Source: Planctomycetota bacterium (GTDB taxonomy: Bacteria > Planctomycetota > Planctomycetia > Pirellulales > Pirellulaceae). From it: 52,524 nt of DNA. The notes beneath the pieces are model-generated. The model worked only from the letters and a program-made list of their open reading frames with translations, made no database searches and had not been told where the DNA came from. The position numbers were made by a program, and so were the translations under genes. Below are positions 1 to 13,700 of this stretch, in pieces; position 1 is the stretch's first letter; each line of letters begins with the position of its first letter. The stretch covers positions 10,469-62,992 of the forward strand of contig JAPLNI010000019.1 of the NCBI GenBank assembly GCA_026692865.1, read 5' to 3'.

Positions 1-83
1 TGCTTGTGAATTAGAAAATGGCCGCATTAACAACTGGGACACCGGTTGAAGCCGCAGACAACAGAACTCCAGCCCGAATATAC

Positions 84-1274
84 TTAGGGTAGCGTTTCTA
101 TTTCGCCACCGTTGCGTGTCCCGACTGCTCGCCAAATATCTAAATCAATATTCTGACTTACAAATGTTGTTGCACCATCACCAAAGGCCGCGTTAACTCC
201 ACCAAAGTGATAACTTCTAGCTGCAATAATGCCGTGCTCGCCTGGTGTATCCAATGTTGATGTGAATCCCGCACAATCTGTAACCTTCCAATTCGGTGGA
301 GCAACGTGATTGTAAAGGGTTCCCATGTAGGTGGAAGTTGGCCATCCATTCGAAAACGCCAATTGGCCAGATACTGGTATATATCGTCCTGAGCCCGAGA
401 ATGTAAACGAAAGCTGACCAGCAGGTATCGTGGCATTTCTCTCGCAAATAAGGAACATAGCATTAGGTTCCATCAATCCTGGACGGCTTGTATTGTCCGG
501 CCGCGACCGCACGATCCCGGAGTGGATATCTATTGCTGCCCTTGGCGTAATCCCGTTCCCCATAATTCGCTCGGACAAGATTACGGTATTCGAGAGACCA
601 TCTGTAAACGCAGCCGTCGACAAACCGTCTCCAATGGTAAAAGCCCCATTCCCGCCTGCACTGATTCCCGTTACCGGTTCAATCGCATCAGAATCATTAT
701 TATTTTGAGTATCCCGGCCGCCACCGAAATGCGTTGACCCACCGAAGTTAAATCGGTAGTTGTTTTCGGAAATTTTGATTCTCGAATTTGCCTCCGACGG
801 GCAAATAAAGAGAGTCGCTGCAGATCTAAAAGCATCGTAACTTGGATTTACCACGGCTCCGGAGGCAGACAACATGTGGGCGGTAATTCCAGAGCTGAAG
901 TCAATTTTGTTATAGACAGACATCTGCTCCATAAATGGCAAGATTGCCACGTGGATAGATCTGTTACCTGAACGGAAGGTCGGTCTCGTTCCAGTGACCG
1001 TGTAGCTGCTGTAGTTCGCTTCAACAACTCCAGCGAGTGTTGTGCGGTCTGGCGAGAATCGGCCAGCTGGAAAAATCTTGTAAGCCGACTCGTAATTAAA
1101 GCACGCTAGAGCCATTTGCCTCACAGAACTCGTGCATTGCATTCGCCGAGCTGCTTCTCGTGCTTGCTGGATAGCCGGTAAAAGCAACCCTGCCAAAATA
1201 CCGATGATTGCTATAACAACCAATAGTTCGACAAGCGTGAATCCTAACGACTTAGAAACAACCCGAGCTTTCAT
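84..1274 (-). CDS. DUF1559 prepilin-like protein
   Basis: About 396 residues. The N-terminus carries a type II pseudopilin / type IV prepilin methylation motif ([19 protein letters not shown], residues about 11-29) followed by [17 protein letters not shown], the hallmark of the large planctomycete DUF1559 family. The C-terminal part contains the family H-x-G-G-(V/A)-N-x-x-F-x-D-G pattern ([13 protein letters not shown]). I chose the ATG at 1274. It lies 10 codons inside a longer frame that would need a TTG at 1304, and an AAGGG stretch precedes it. The product is probably processed by a prepilin peptidase and sits at the inner membrane or is secreted; the function of these paralogues is unknown. 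It stands alone, minus strand, after the giant gene at 1798-15933. Confidence 0.9.
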   Translation of the reverse strand: MKARVVSKSLGFTLVELLVVIAIIGILAGLLLPAIQQAREAARRMQCTSSVRQMALACFNYESAYKIFPAGRFSPDRTTLAGVVEANYSSYTVTGTRPTFRSGNRSIHVAILPFMEQMSVYNKIDFSSGITAHMLSASGAVVNPSYDAFRSAATLFICPSEANSRIKISENNYRFNFGGSTHFGGGRDTQNNNDSDAIEPVTGISAGGNGAFTIGDGLSTAAFTDGLSNTVILSERIMGNGITPRAAIDIHSGIVRSRPDNTSRPGLMEPNAMFLICERNATIPAGQLSFTFSGSGRYIPVSGQLAFSNGWPTSTYMGTLYNHVAPPNWKVTDCAGFTSTLDTPGEHGIIAARSYHFGGVNAAFGDGATTFVSQNIDLDIWRAVGTRNGGEIETLP

Positions 1275-1680
1275 GAGATGAACCCTTGAAACAAAGACCA
1301 ACAATTTACCGACAGTACGTACCCGAGAAGACTCTCGTTCTCAAGTATGTCGATTTGTCAGATGGTCTGCCGCAGCAATCCAAAAGTTGCGTCCGCGGCA
1401 TTAGGAAATTCATCCGACTTTGTCAATCCGGTCCTTTACCACAATAGCGATTTGGATGGCTAATGCAACTGAAATTTCAGGAGTCTTCGATGAAGATTAG
1501 CCGCAGTGGATAAGCATTCGATTGAAATACTGGTACCACCACAGGCTTTCGGGGAAATTGTCGGGGGCTTAATCGCCAGACGGTCAAACTTGCCACCTTT
1601 AAAAAGCAACACCTCCAATCCGAGGGTATCCTCGTTGAGCAAAATTTTTTTGTCATCGATCTGTTTTGACAGTTATGCGA
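1275..1680. other. gene-free stretch upstream of the DUF1559 gene
   Basis: I see no convincing gene here. A 60-codon frame on the minus strand at 1460-1642 has no ribosome binding site and no recognisable motif. The stretch should hold the promoter of the DUF1559 gene, but I could not pick out a clear promoter. Confidence 0.4.
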
Positions 1681-1793
1681 GTTAGCACACCAAACATGTT
1701 GCGAAACGTAGGCACAAGGCCCAAGTTTCGCTGCGCACGCAAGCGACGAATCGGGCTCGTCCCGAATCGTCGCAATAGGTTTGGCGTGCTAAC
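1681..1793. repeat. family A palindromic element, complete copy with terminal inverted repeats
   Basis: The ends are 24-bp inverted repeats (left 1681-1704, right 1770-1793, about 21 of 24 matching) beginning GTTAGCAC and containing CCAAAC...TTGCGA. Inside are two hairpins. One is at 1701-1731 (stem GCGAAAC/GTTTCGC with an inner TAGGC/GCCCA helix). The other is at 1743-1773, with 12 of 13 paired positions and loop CTCGT. The element starts 5 bp past the stop codon of the giant gene, so it could also act as its 3' end structure, although there is no T-run typical of an intrinsic terminator. Related copies occur near 16162-16293 and 19298-19343. Confidence 0.75.
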
Positions 1794-1797
1794 CAAT

Positions 1798-4700
1798 CTA
1801 GACCGTTGGTTTCGCGGCAGCGTTGACTTTAAGACGGCGTCGTCGAGCAGCGATCAAACCTGCTACGCCTAAACCTATCCCAAAGACCAAAGAAGTCGGT
1901 TCCGGAACGGCTGTGTAATTGAGAACGATGTTGTTCGAATCGGTTGCCCAGGAGAAAACACCTCGCGAAGCAAGCAATGTATTACCACCGAAGTCGTTAC
2001 CCACATTGATCGTCGAGAAGATTCCCCCGGTCACACCTGGAGCAGTACTATTGCTAAAGACCAACCAAGTACGACTCGAATCCCAGAACGAGTCAGCCCA
2101 GCTCACCGTGGACCCGCTGCTATTAAATTTCAAGTTCGATGTCACCCCCGATTCAATCGTAAGCGATCCCATGACATTGATTCCATCGAAATCCGTCCCA
2201 CGCCCCAACTCTGTATTCGCAATCAACTCCCAGTTCAAGATCGAGCCGGTCTTATACTCCGCTCCGCCAGCGAGGGTCTGCACTCCAGGACTGGTACCTG
2301 GGTCGTGCGTCGCACCACTGGTAAACGTCACCATACCAGTAATCCGCCCTGAACCCGCGAGCGTTGCGCCCGACTGAACGCTCACCGCACCGGAACCAGT
2401 ACCGCTATCGGTACCGCTGCCGGTCGTATTCACAACTAGAGTTCCATCAGAGACTGTTGTTCCGCCGGAGTATGTATTCACTGCATTTAACGTCGTTGTT
2501 CCCGAACCGGCTTGAGTAAGCGAACCCGTACCAGTGATCGCAGCACCACTGAAATCGGTTCCTTGAACGACTACGTTGGAGCGATTGATCGTCAAGTTTG
2601 CATTGTTAAAAATCTCGCTGGACGTTGACAGCGATCCCGTCGTTCCACCATTACCAAGTTGCAAAGTACCACCACTGATCGTTGTCGTACCTGTGTACGT
2701 GTTCGTGCCCGATAGGGTCAGGGTCGCCGAGCCGTTATTGACCGTCACGGTCTTACCACTACCGGCAATCAAGCCGCCGAAGGTGCTACTGGAAGCACTC
2801 GTGTAATTGACGCTGCCGGTGATCGTGCTGGCGCTGTTGCCGCTTGCGATGCTCCCGCCCGTCACGTCCAGGTTCCCGTTCGCCGTCAGGTTCGCTCCGG
2901 CACCGATGGTGAAGGTTCCACTGCTAGCGGTCACCGCTCCGGCAACACTACCGCTACCGTTCCAGTTCCCTCCAGTAACGTCTAAGGACCCACCGATGTT
3001 ACCAAGGTTGGAAATGTTGATAATGCCATTTCCTGTCAAGGTCGCATTTCCACCCACCGTACCAGCCCCAGTCAAAGTTCCTGCCGTGGCTACGTTTACC
3101 GTGCTAGCTGCCGCCGTCGAGCCATTGATCTGCAGCGTACCAGTATCGATGTTGGTTTGACCTGTGTAGGTGTTTATGCCGCCCAAGATAAGAGTCCCGG
3201 TGGTCGTCTTAACCAAGTTACCACCGCCGTTGAGTTGGCCGAGGTTCTGGAGCGTGCCGGACTGGGCGACGAGCGAGATGGCTGCTGCCGCTCCACCGAT
3301 GCTGTTACCGGCCATGTCGAGCGTACCGCCATTCACGGTGATCGTTGCGTTCTCAGTACCGGCTCCACCAGTCCTAATGATGTTGCCCGTTACTGTAGTG
3401 ATTCCACCGGTCAGGTCGATGGTCGACGTTACAGTCCGAAATGTACCAGCATTGGCCATGTTGATTGCCGTACCTGCCCCGGTGCCAACGTTCACGTTAC
3501 CACCGGTGATATTCAGATCCCCCAATACCGTGCCACCAGCACTCGTGTTAACAGCCATGTTAATGGTACCAATCATCGTAGTGGGCGTGCCCGGATCGAC
3601 ACTGTCTCCTAGGTTGACGGTGCCTGTGGCATTACCAGTCCCCGTACCCGTTCTACTCGCGATGTTCAGTGTCGTGATGTCCAGGTTGCCTTGATCGAAT
3701 GACAAGGTTGCCGTTGCTGCACCAGTGCTCGCCGATCGAGTGGCCAAAGTTGCAGTGGAGAATAGAAGATCGGACGTGTGTCCAGTTAGATTCATGATAG
3801 ATACCATATCGGCAGCGGTAGCGCCGGTGGTATTGATCATGTTTATAGTTGTGCGACCGGTGCCATTGGAAGCACGCAGATTTAAAGTGCCCGTGGTATC
3901 GGCTCCATCAAAATTGATAGACCCACCAGTGCGAATTTGAGCTGCGGCAGAACCAATATTTAGGGTATCTGTATTAATCGAGTTCGTGCCGCTTCCTAAT
4001 ACAAGCAGATGGGTTTCGCCTCCGTTTCCTGTTCCATCGCCAATACGAACATTGGCAGCGGTAAGGGTGTTGTTGGTCGCCATCCGAAACGTAGAGAGCT
4101 GCAACACACCGGACTGCGTGCCAGCATCACCCACGCGGAAGGTACCACTACCAAGATTGGCAGTGAAATTCGTGAGACCGCTAAAATCTACATCCGCGCG
4201 ATTGGCGTTGGTACCACCTGTTGCGCCGCCGACTTGAAAGTTGGCACCACTACTATTAACAACAATGGAGCCGCCGCCGGTCGCCGAAACATTGGTATCC
4301 GAGTTAGCGGCATCCGCACCAAGCGTCACACCACCGTTGATCGTGAGAACCTTGCTTGAGCCCACGATGATGTTGTTAATCACGCTATTGCTAGTCGTCT
4401 GGGAAGTAAGCGAGCCGATGGTTTGATTGAATCCGTTCAGGTCCAACGTTCCCGCTGTCGTTCCCGTACCAAGTCGGACGGCTGTCGTCGTGGACAGGGC
4501 ATTGTTGAGACCAACCTTGAGGGTGCCGTTGTCAATTTGTGTTGCACCGGTGTAAGTACTCGCTCCGTTGACGAGCCAGGTGTTGGCGTCGGTTTTATTA
4601 ACCGTTAGCACACCACCGTTTTCGTTGAGCGCACCAATCGTGTTGTTCAAAGTAGCGATCGACGAGCCACGAAGTGTGAGGGTTTTGTTTCCGACGTTTT

Positions 4701-7700
4701 CAAAGCGGGCTCCTCCCAAACCAAGGGCTCCTGTGCCATCGGCATCGATAGTGACTCCACCGGTCGTACCTTGCATGCCGATCAGACGATCGCTGCTATG
4801 GCCGCTGCCTGTGTAATTCAGTGTGGTCGCAGCCGTGGTTAAACCCATCCGAATGATGCCGTTTTCTACGTTCGATGCGCTGCCGACTGCACTCGCACCA
4901 CCTGCCACGTTGGAGATGCTGTTGATGCTTAAGGTACCGGCCTGGATTTCCGTGGTGCCCGTATAGGTATTTAGTCCGCTCAATGTGACCGTGTTTGACT
5001 GGGCTTTTGTCAAACCGCTAGCACCTGCAAGAGTTGCTGCAATTGTCGTATCACCTGTGTGGTTTAAGAGGAAACCCGAGGATGCGTTGATGGTTCCTGT
5101 ACCGGTGATCAGTGGACTTGCACCGCTGGTGGTGACGAGCCCGTGAGTCAGGCTGTTTGAAGCACTAAAGGCCAACGTCGTTCCGCCGCCTATGTTCAGG
5201 TCTCCACCGTTGCCGAGTGCATTATTCGCGCCGACGGTGATCGTACCAGTGGTGAGAGTCGTTGGTCCGGTGTAGGTAGCCGATCCATTGAGCGTTAAGT
5301 TACCCGCACCAATCTTGGTGAAGCCGCCCACTCCCGAGCCCAAGCTACCGGCAAGCGTTGGAGAATTCCCGTTGGTATCGAGTATCGCGCCACCGTTAAG
5401 AATCGAAATCGTACGTGTGGAGATATCAAAGCTCGTGTCCATCCGAAGCGTGCCCCCAGCAAAGCGAAGCCCACCGGTACTTCCGCCGATGTTACCCAAG
5501 TTCGCAATTTGCAGAACGCCTTCGTTGAGCGAAGTAACACGAGCGCCTCCGCCAGCCGTGTTGGTTTGATTGAGGATCAACGTTCCACGACCCGATTTGG
5601 TGATGTCCGCAATCGACGTTAGAGGCGAACTGATGGTTGCGGTGAGGGACTTTGTCGCATCAGACGCATCGGGATTGACAACACTGATGACGTATTCATT
5701 GCTGGCACCCACTGTGATGCCCGAGTCGAATCCGCCGAGCGTGATCGTCTGTGCCGTTGCAGTAGTGGCTGGATTGCTGCGGGTGAAGAGCATTGCACCA
5801 CTGGTAACAGCGAGAGTCTGCGCCGCTCCAGTGCCAGTTACGGCGATGTCCACCGCGCCCGCGTTGATGTTATTTAAGACGAGGGAGTTGACTGTCCGTC
5901 CAGCAAGTCCGGAGAGGTTAGCAGCCAGGGATTCACGCGTGTTGTTCGTCGCACCCGCTGTGGCGTAGTTGCCGTATTCTGTCGTAAGATTCAGTGGACG
6001 GAAACCGGTCGTTCCAGTGTATGTGACTAGCGAGTTTCCCATGAATGTCGGGTTAAAAGTAACGTTAGCAACATCTTCTCCGATGGCCCAAGGTACAATG
6101 CTGGTCGTAACGGTACCTGCGGCTCCCCCTCCGCCGATCATGGAACCATTAAAGGCGGTTTCATTCGCAGTAGCTATCCGGAATTGAGCACGACGATCCG
6201 TCGTGTTGGCCATATTGCTGCCGCGAATTACGATCGTCGCGCTGTTATTGCGAACCACATTCTCTGCAGTCAAGACAGTAATCGCACTGGTGGCTGTCTG
6301 TTCCAAACGAACATAACTGGTACCCGAATTAGCAGTAACAACACCGACTGTTTCACTCAGAGTACTTCCTTGATCTCGACGCAGCCAGAGCCCCGATGGT
6401 GCTGCTTGGTTCCCACCGACGGCGGAATTCAAAGTAATCGAAGCCGTGTCGAGAATCTGGGTACTCGAAGTTGTTGTGCCGTTCTTATCAATCAGCAAAC
6501 CACCTTGACCATTGATCGTGATCGCCGAGGCATCGTTGCGACCGATACCACTGAGTTGGAACATCCCGCCGTTGACGACTACCGATCCAGTGAAGCCCGA
6601 GCTAGCGTTGCTCATGTTCAGGGTGCCGGTGCTTCCGGTGTTCATGACAATCGTACCATTGCCAGTGAAGAGCCCGGAAAAGGCTGTATTTCCACTCTGG
6701 TTAATCGACAGTGTGTTACTGCCTACCGCGACGGTACCAAGCAATTGGTCCGTTTGGCTACTACCGCCCGCCAGACGACCGATTGTTTCGTTGGACAAAA
6801 GCTGTAGGCCCGAAGCGCGACCAGCAGCAAGTGTAACCAACGACGTATCCCCGATTCCGTTGCCGCCGGATACTTGGACATTGCCTTCTTGGATTTCAGT
6901 TAAACCGGTGTAAACGTTATTGCCACTGAGCAAGAGCGTTCCTGAACCGGTCTTGAATACCTGATGATTGGTACGGATATCGGCCCCGATCTCGAAAGTC
7001 GAAGCACTGTCTTGCGTGATGATCAATTCAGGCGTCGCAGCGACGGTTCCCGAAAAAAGAGTTCCTCCCAAAATCCTAGGCGTCCCGGAAACGTTGTTGG
7101 TAACAAGAATTCCACCGCTGCTGAGTCCTAAGACGCCCGATGTCCCGAGTGAAATATTGGAGCCCGACGCGGCATTGAGGCGCAGACTATTGATGAAGCT
7201 GGAATTCACGGTTCCAGAAAAACCAGCCGAGTCACTAACGTTATCGCCGGTGATCCAAGAAGCGATCGTATCTTGAGATGTGGTCGCTGCTGCACCGATA
7301 TTCCCATCAGCCAAGTTGGTCACATTGCGAGCAAAGAAAGTACCGCTCCCATCGTTGACCGTCGCCCAAGCACCGAGAATTGCGTTCGCGCCGGTACCGA
7401 TTGTGTTCAGTGAATCTGTCGTAATGCCATTGGTCGCGTTTTGGGTGCCGGACGGTAGGGTGAATCGAATCGTGCCGTCCTGGGCGTTCACGGCGCGAGT
7501 GATTGCGTTCAGGTTTAGAACGAGATTTTGTCCGGCTGGATTAAGTGTGATTCGGCTGCTTCCACCGCTGCCAAGTGTAAAGCTCCCAACAGACTGGCTC
7601 GTTGCCGCTCCGGCGTTTCCACTGAGGCTAAGATTTCCACCACGCATATCGAGTGTTGACGCACTGCGAATCTTGGTGGTGTTGCTCGCGGTGTAGTCAA

Positions 7701-10700
7701 GAACCAATGTACCTTCAGTAATCACTGTCGAACCGGTCGCAGAAAGTCCGCTGTTGTCCCCGCTGAGAGTCACCGTATTGAGACTGAGCTTGTCAAGCGT
7801 CTGTGTCCCTGTACTAGCAAGATTGGCGTTCACCGTTCCGCCGTACATATCAAAATTGCCGGTAACTGTCAGCGTGCCCGACCCATTGATAATCCCAGAG
7901 CGGTCCAAGTTCCGGTTCCCGAGCAGGAATTCGTTCGCGGTCTGATTAAATGCGCCCAAGTTCAGCGTGCCAACCCCTGCCGCATCCGTCCCAACGCGAA
8001 GGCCATCGAACTCCGTGGTTACAATGGCGTTACTGGCTCCAAGGTTAACAGTCGCCCCCCCGTTGACGCGAAGCGATGAATCGGCAGACGGAGACGCCGT
8101 GTTAAAGGATAGGATGCCGGCACCATTCAAGTTCAAAATGGTACTCGCTCCGGTGACGTTGAGATCATCAGCCACTACGGTTGTAGTATTGGAGAATGCC
8201 CAAGTGCCGCCGTTGACAGTTCCGTCAACCGAGCCCCCTGTCTGTGTGATACCACCATTGATGAGACCGATACGACCTGCGAGCCCAGTAAGCGTAAAGT
8301 TGTTTGCTCCAGCGTTGATCGCGCCGTTGTAGGTAATCGAGTCGGCTACCGTCGCTCCATTTGTGCCATAGGTCGCAGCCCCCGTTTGCGTAATCGCTCG
8401 GTTGGTACTCTGAGGCGATGATCCGATGAACCTGAGCGTTGCAGCGCCTACACTTAGGGTGGTACCGTTGCCTAATGCGCTGGCACCACCGCCAGCATCC
8501 GTAACAGTATCAAACTCCAATGTCCCTTCCGTCAACGCCACATTACCCGTAAAGGTATTGGCACCGGTAAGGCGAAGAATCGTATTGGCTTGCCCCCATC
8601 CTGCTCCGCCCACATCATCGTTAATGTTGAGACCATAGATGTTGCCGCCATCGCTGATGATTCCGGAGATCGTCGTAAAGGAATCGGCATCACCGCCTGC
8701 AACCGAGATACTACTTGTTCCCCCGAGTGTCACATCGCCCATATTGACTGCACTGGCTGTATCCGCAAGGAACACTCGCATGGTCGCTCCCGTTCCCCCG
8801 GCACCGAGAGTGGTCACACCGTTTTGGTTAACCAGATAGTTTGCACCCAGTGTGCCACTGACGTTGTCGGCGCTGAATTCGCCCAACGCACCAGCAGCAT
8901 AAGTCAGCGTGCCAGTGCGAGTGAGCGCGCTACCGTTGGTGTTCTGGAAGGCCACTTTGCCAAACGTGTTGAAGCGCACGTTGTTAGCAGTAAAAGCAGG
9001 GCTTGCTGCGGTCCCGAAGGTCGCTGAGCCGCGTTCAATTATCAGGTCGCCACTCCAGGTGTTGCCTGCGTTGCTAAATGTTAAGGTACCACTAATCTGG
9101 TTACCGCTAGTTACCGCATTGCTGCTGTTGACAGTCAGATTGCCCGACCCACTCACTACACCCGAGAGCGTAATGCTACGAGCGGTATTCGCGACCGGAC
9201 CGTTCTGGTCGGCCATGTTGATGAACGAGTTGCCGCTCACGTTCACCGTACCGCTGTAGATTTGATTGGCAGTTCCCGCCGACAGCGTGCCGCCGCCGAG
9301 GGTCAGGTTGTTAGCGACGGTCCCTGCCGCTGCGTTGTAGTAGAAAGCACCACCCGTGTTCACAGCGACATTCGCCCGTTTTCCAGCAACCCCGAGTGCA
9401 TCGACGCTTGTAATCTCCAAGTTTCCGCTATTCACGGTAAAGTCGGAGGTCAGGCCTGCGTTGAAGGCGATGTCGGCGGGAGCGGAGATGATTACCTTAC
9501 CACCACCGATTTTGATCACGTCCTTTTCACCCTGGAGACCACCAGAAAGTGTTAGAGTCGCGATTGTATCGGCCACGTTCCATGTTTGATCGGCCCCGAG
9601 ACGGAAGGGGGCAGAAATGGTGACGGCGGCGGGACCGCCAGCGGTAATTGCCACGCCATCTCTGACTTCTAGGCGGCTGCTGCCAACCCCCGAGGCGATA
9701 GTGACAGAGATCGGAGTGCTCGCTCCCGCTTCAAAGGTCAGGGCGTTGATTTTGAAATTCTGCCCCAGTGTAGTTGAAACGGCGCCAGTGGCGGAATCGA
9801 TGGCAAACACAACATTCGTACCGCTTCCCGGGGTGCTGGTCGCGACCGAAGAGTTGGCCTTGTTGAGAGACCAGTTATTCGCGTCTCCATTCCAAGTGGT
9901 GTCTGTACCACCGCCTGCGGCACCACGCCAAAACAGGTCCCCCGTAATTAAATTTCCTGTCGTGATCTGCACGAGGTTATCCGTCACATTCCAAGTAAAT
10001 CCAGTGAATCCGCCGGGGGTCGTACCTTGGATCATGTTACCAGTCCCAAACGCGGTGATGCCACCATCGACAAGATTGAGCAGCGTGTAGGTTGTTAACG
10101 GGTTCAGCCCAGTATCTGTCATGTTGAACGTAACAGTGTTGTTGAGACTGAGCGTTCCCCCCGTGAGCAAAGTTAGGGAATCCGTATTGAGGAAATCGCC
10201 AGCCGTCACGAGATCGCCGACGTTCAAGCTCAATGAGGCAGTGCCCGACCCGGCACCGAGGCTAAGGCTCGTTAGATCAGAAAACGCGCTACCCGTGCCA
10301 TCCAAAAGATTGAGGGTTGAACTACCGCCAACGGTGATACTTGTCACGACACTTGGGGCAGTGAGCCCACCAGGTAGGGCTAGTGTGCTGCTGCCACTGG
10401 CGACGAGTCCTGTCGTGCCGTTAACTGCAGAGTTAATCGTGAAAGAACCGCCGCCGGTACTGCTGGTAGAACCTTGATGCGTAATCGTCATGCCAGACGG
10501 CAGCGACAATGCCGTGTTGCCTGTCTTAACGATAGAGAGCGCACCCGTTCCGCTGTCAGTGATTGTGCGAGCTCCCGTGTTGGTGATGTTTACTACCGTG
10601 TTGTTGGCACCAAAGGTGAGGGTAGCCGGGTTGGCTGAGGTGTTGTCGATCACAACCGCACCGTCCGACGTGGCAGCGACAGTGAACGCGTTGATCGTCT

Positions 10701-13700
10701 GGTTGGTGCCGTTGAGGTCCAACGTGGCGGTGTCTGCTGTGGCGAGTTCCGGGCTGAGAATAACGCCAGCGAAGGCTGCGGAGGTAGTAGGAATGGCATT
10801 ATTCGCCGAGAATTTCAGGGTGCCGCGATCAACATCAACCGCCGCAATGCCAGCTTTGTTCCAGTCCGAGGTGGCCCCGTTCGTGCCAAGCGTTAACGTC
10901 CCACCGCCGTTCACGTCGAACCGCACGCCAAACGCCGTGGTGGTTGTGAAGTTCCCGTTGATCACAGTCTCCCCGGTCCCGTCAATGGTCCATGCGCGGT
11001 TGGCAGTCATTTCAGTGTTGGTGACTCCGCCGTTGAAGGTCACCGACTTCCCGGCCGCGACGCTGTTGCTAAGGATCGAGTTGTTCCCCGCCGCGCGCCA
11101 GTTCAAGGGCTGTGTAAAAGTGAGGCTGTTATCTCCGATGAAAGCCGCCGTTCTGTCATTGTTCAGGCTGACTGCGTTGGTAATGGTGCGGTCCGCTCCG
11201 TAGGCAAACATGGTGCCGTTATCGAACACAACGGTGCCCGTTCCAATAACCCCGCTGCCGCCGATGCCGAGCGCTCCGCCACCGACGGTAGTGTTACCGG
11301 TATAGGTGTTGCCACTATTGGTCAAAATCCAGGTCGCACCACCATCCACGGTGACAGAGAGGACTCCAGCCACATTGTTGGTCAGTGGGCTGGTGATCAT
11401 GTTGCCAGCCGTGTTCGAACCGCGGAGGAAAAGAGTCTTGTCGCCAGTCTCGGTGGTGTCGTGGGCCACATTGCTCAGGATGAGCGGGCCGGAGCCATCA
11501 GCATGGATTTGGTTGCTGGCACTGGTGCCCCGTAGGCGGATCTTCCGGTCGCTGGTTTCCCCAGCACCCACGTATTGCAGCAGGCCGCCGGTGGTGGTCG
11601 CATTGCCGAGGACGATGGCGTTGCTGTTGTCCATGGTGGCAGAGCTCAGACCGACGCTGGTAGCGACGCCAGGGGCGGAACTTCTGCCCAGGGAACTGAC
11701 AACGATGGTGCCAGCCTCCACATTGGTGGTGCCGGTGTAGGTGTTGGCCCCGGTCAGGCGGAGGGGAGCCGCGCCATTCTTCAACAGACCGCCGCCCGTT
11801 CCGCTAAGCACCCCGCTGAGGGTCGCGAAATCCGTGCCGGTGTTGGTGTTGGCATTGACCGTGATCGTGCGGACAGCGGCACCAAGGTCAATGGCATTGG
11901 TGAAGGTCACGTCCGACAGCGCGCTGGCTGAACCGAAAACCAGTGGCGCACCGGTCGGAACAAACCCGCCGCTGCCCCAGGTGAGGCCTGCGCCGCTATT
12001 TAGGGTGACGGTGAGCGGGGTGGTATGGGCAGCGAAACCGCCGCCGCCGGTGGTGCCACCCCAAGTAATGGTGCCGGTGCCCGCCGTGGGCGTTGTGGTC
12101 AGGTTCCGCGCGAACGTGCCGGAGGTCTGGAGAACGCCGGAGGTAGCGGCCGCACCGAGGACAAGCGGGCTGTTGGCAGGCAAAGCATTGGTGCTGTTCA
12201 GGCCCAGGATGCCATCCCCCACGGTGGTGATGCCGGTGTAGCTATTGTTGGCATTGCCCAAGTTCCACTGACCAGCCCCGGACTTAGTGACGCCCAGGGT
12301 AACACCGCCGCCGACCGAACTGTCAACGAGCTGCGGATTGAAGGTGTTGTCGCCCGTCGAGGCTCCTGCGAAGGTCAGCGTGGCATTCGCCGTGGTGTTG
12401 TTAACAATGGCTCCCGTATTGCTCCAGACGATCGCATTGTTGTTCGACACGGAGCTGGAAAGGGTGGCACCTGTAGCCGCTGCGGCGAGCGTGAAGAGGC
12501 GGTCAGTGGAGGCGGAACGGCTACCCAAGGTCAGTGCGTTGTCGATAATGCTACCACGGTAGTCGATCCCAGCCGTGGTGCCGCTGAACACTAGGTTAGA
12601 CGCCGCGTTGCTGGAGGCCCCGATGCCGCTGTTCACACCGCCGTTCGCCAGGACATCCACCGTCACCGAACCCGTGGTTCCGCCAATGGTGGTGACACCG
12701 GTGTAGTTACTGACGCCCTGCCAGATTGGAGCACCTGTCGTTCCGAGCTTGCTTACGCTCAACGTGCCAGCACCCGTTTGATTGAAACTACCCGCCCAAG
12801 TGCCAGCCCCAGTCTGGACAAAAGTGACATTTGCCGCGCCGACGTTGCGAACCGTCCCAGCCCCATCCAAGGTCCCAACGGTGGGGTTTGCCGCATAAGC
12901 TACACCTGTGTTGAATTCCAGAAACGCATTCTGGCGGACCACAGTGTTAGTGCCCGCAAGAGCCGCGAGACGCGCATTCGTTCCATTGAGTTCAACGGTG
13001 CCTTCGTTGATCGTTGTCGTTCCCGTCTGGGCGTTGGTGCCGAAAACCACCAGTTCACCAGCGCCATTCTTGGTCAATCCAGCGGTCGTGGTGCTGGAAA
13101 TGTTCACTGGATTCGCGGCGCTTCCGAGGTTCAGCACGTCGGTATCGAGGTTCACGCGGATCGCCACATTGGTGCCAGCCGCCCCACCTTGAATCAAACG
13201 AGACGTGGCGCTATCGCTAAGGATAGAAGCCGTGCCGCCGGATTGGAGAATGCCCCCGGTGGAGACCACCAAGTTTCCGCTTAAAGTCAGCGTTTGGTTG
13301 TTCGTCACAAGTGATGAAACCGTTGCCGCTCCGTTGGTGAACGATCCAGTCATTTTGTTGTGAACCGAGCCCACCAGAGCAGTTGACGCATTGGAGAAGA
13401 TGGGGCCAGCAGCGACATAGGTGGGAGCCTGAACCACTCCAGCGGCCGTCGTGGTGGCGAAATCAGCGCCATTAATGTATAAGTGTCCTTGGAAGCTCGC
13501 GGTGCCTGGCAGGTTCGTCGCCGTAGTAGCAACCTGTCCCGTGAGGGTGACCGCGCCGCCAAGCGCGCCGCTCGTGTCAAAGTTCAAACTGGAAGCGGTA
13601 GCCGTCGCTCCAAGGGAGGTGAAGGTCAGGTTAGACGCAAATCCACCTTGCCCCAGAAGACGGACCGTGCCCGCACCCGCCGTCGGGGTGAGCGCCCCAA

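Noticed and set aside
1460-1642. 60-codon minus-strand frame between the DUF1559 gene and the family A element
   Set aside because: No ribosome binding site, no motif, ordinary chance length.
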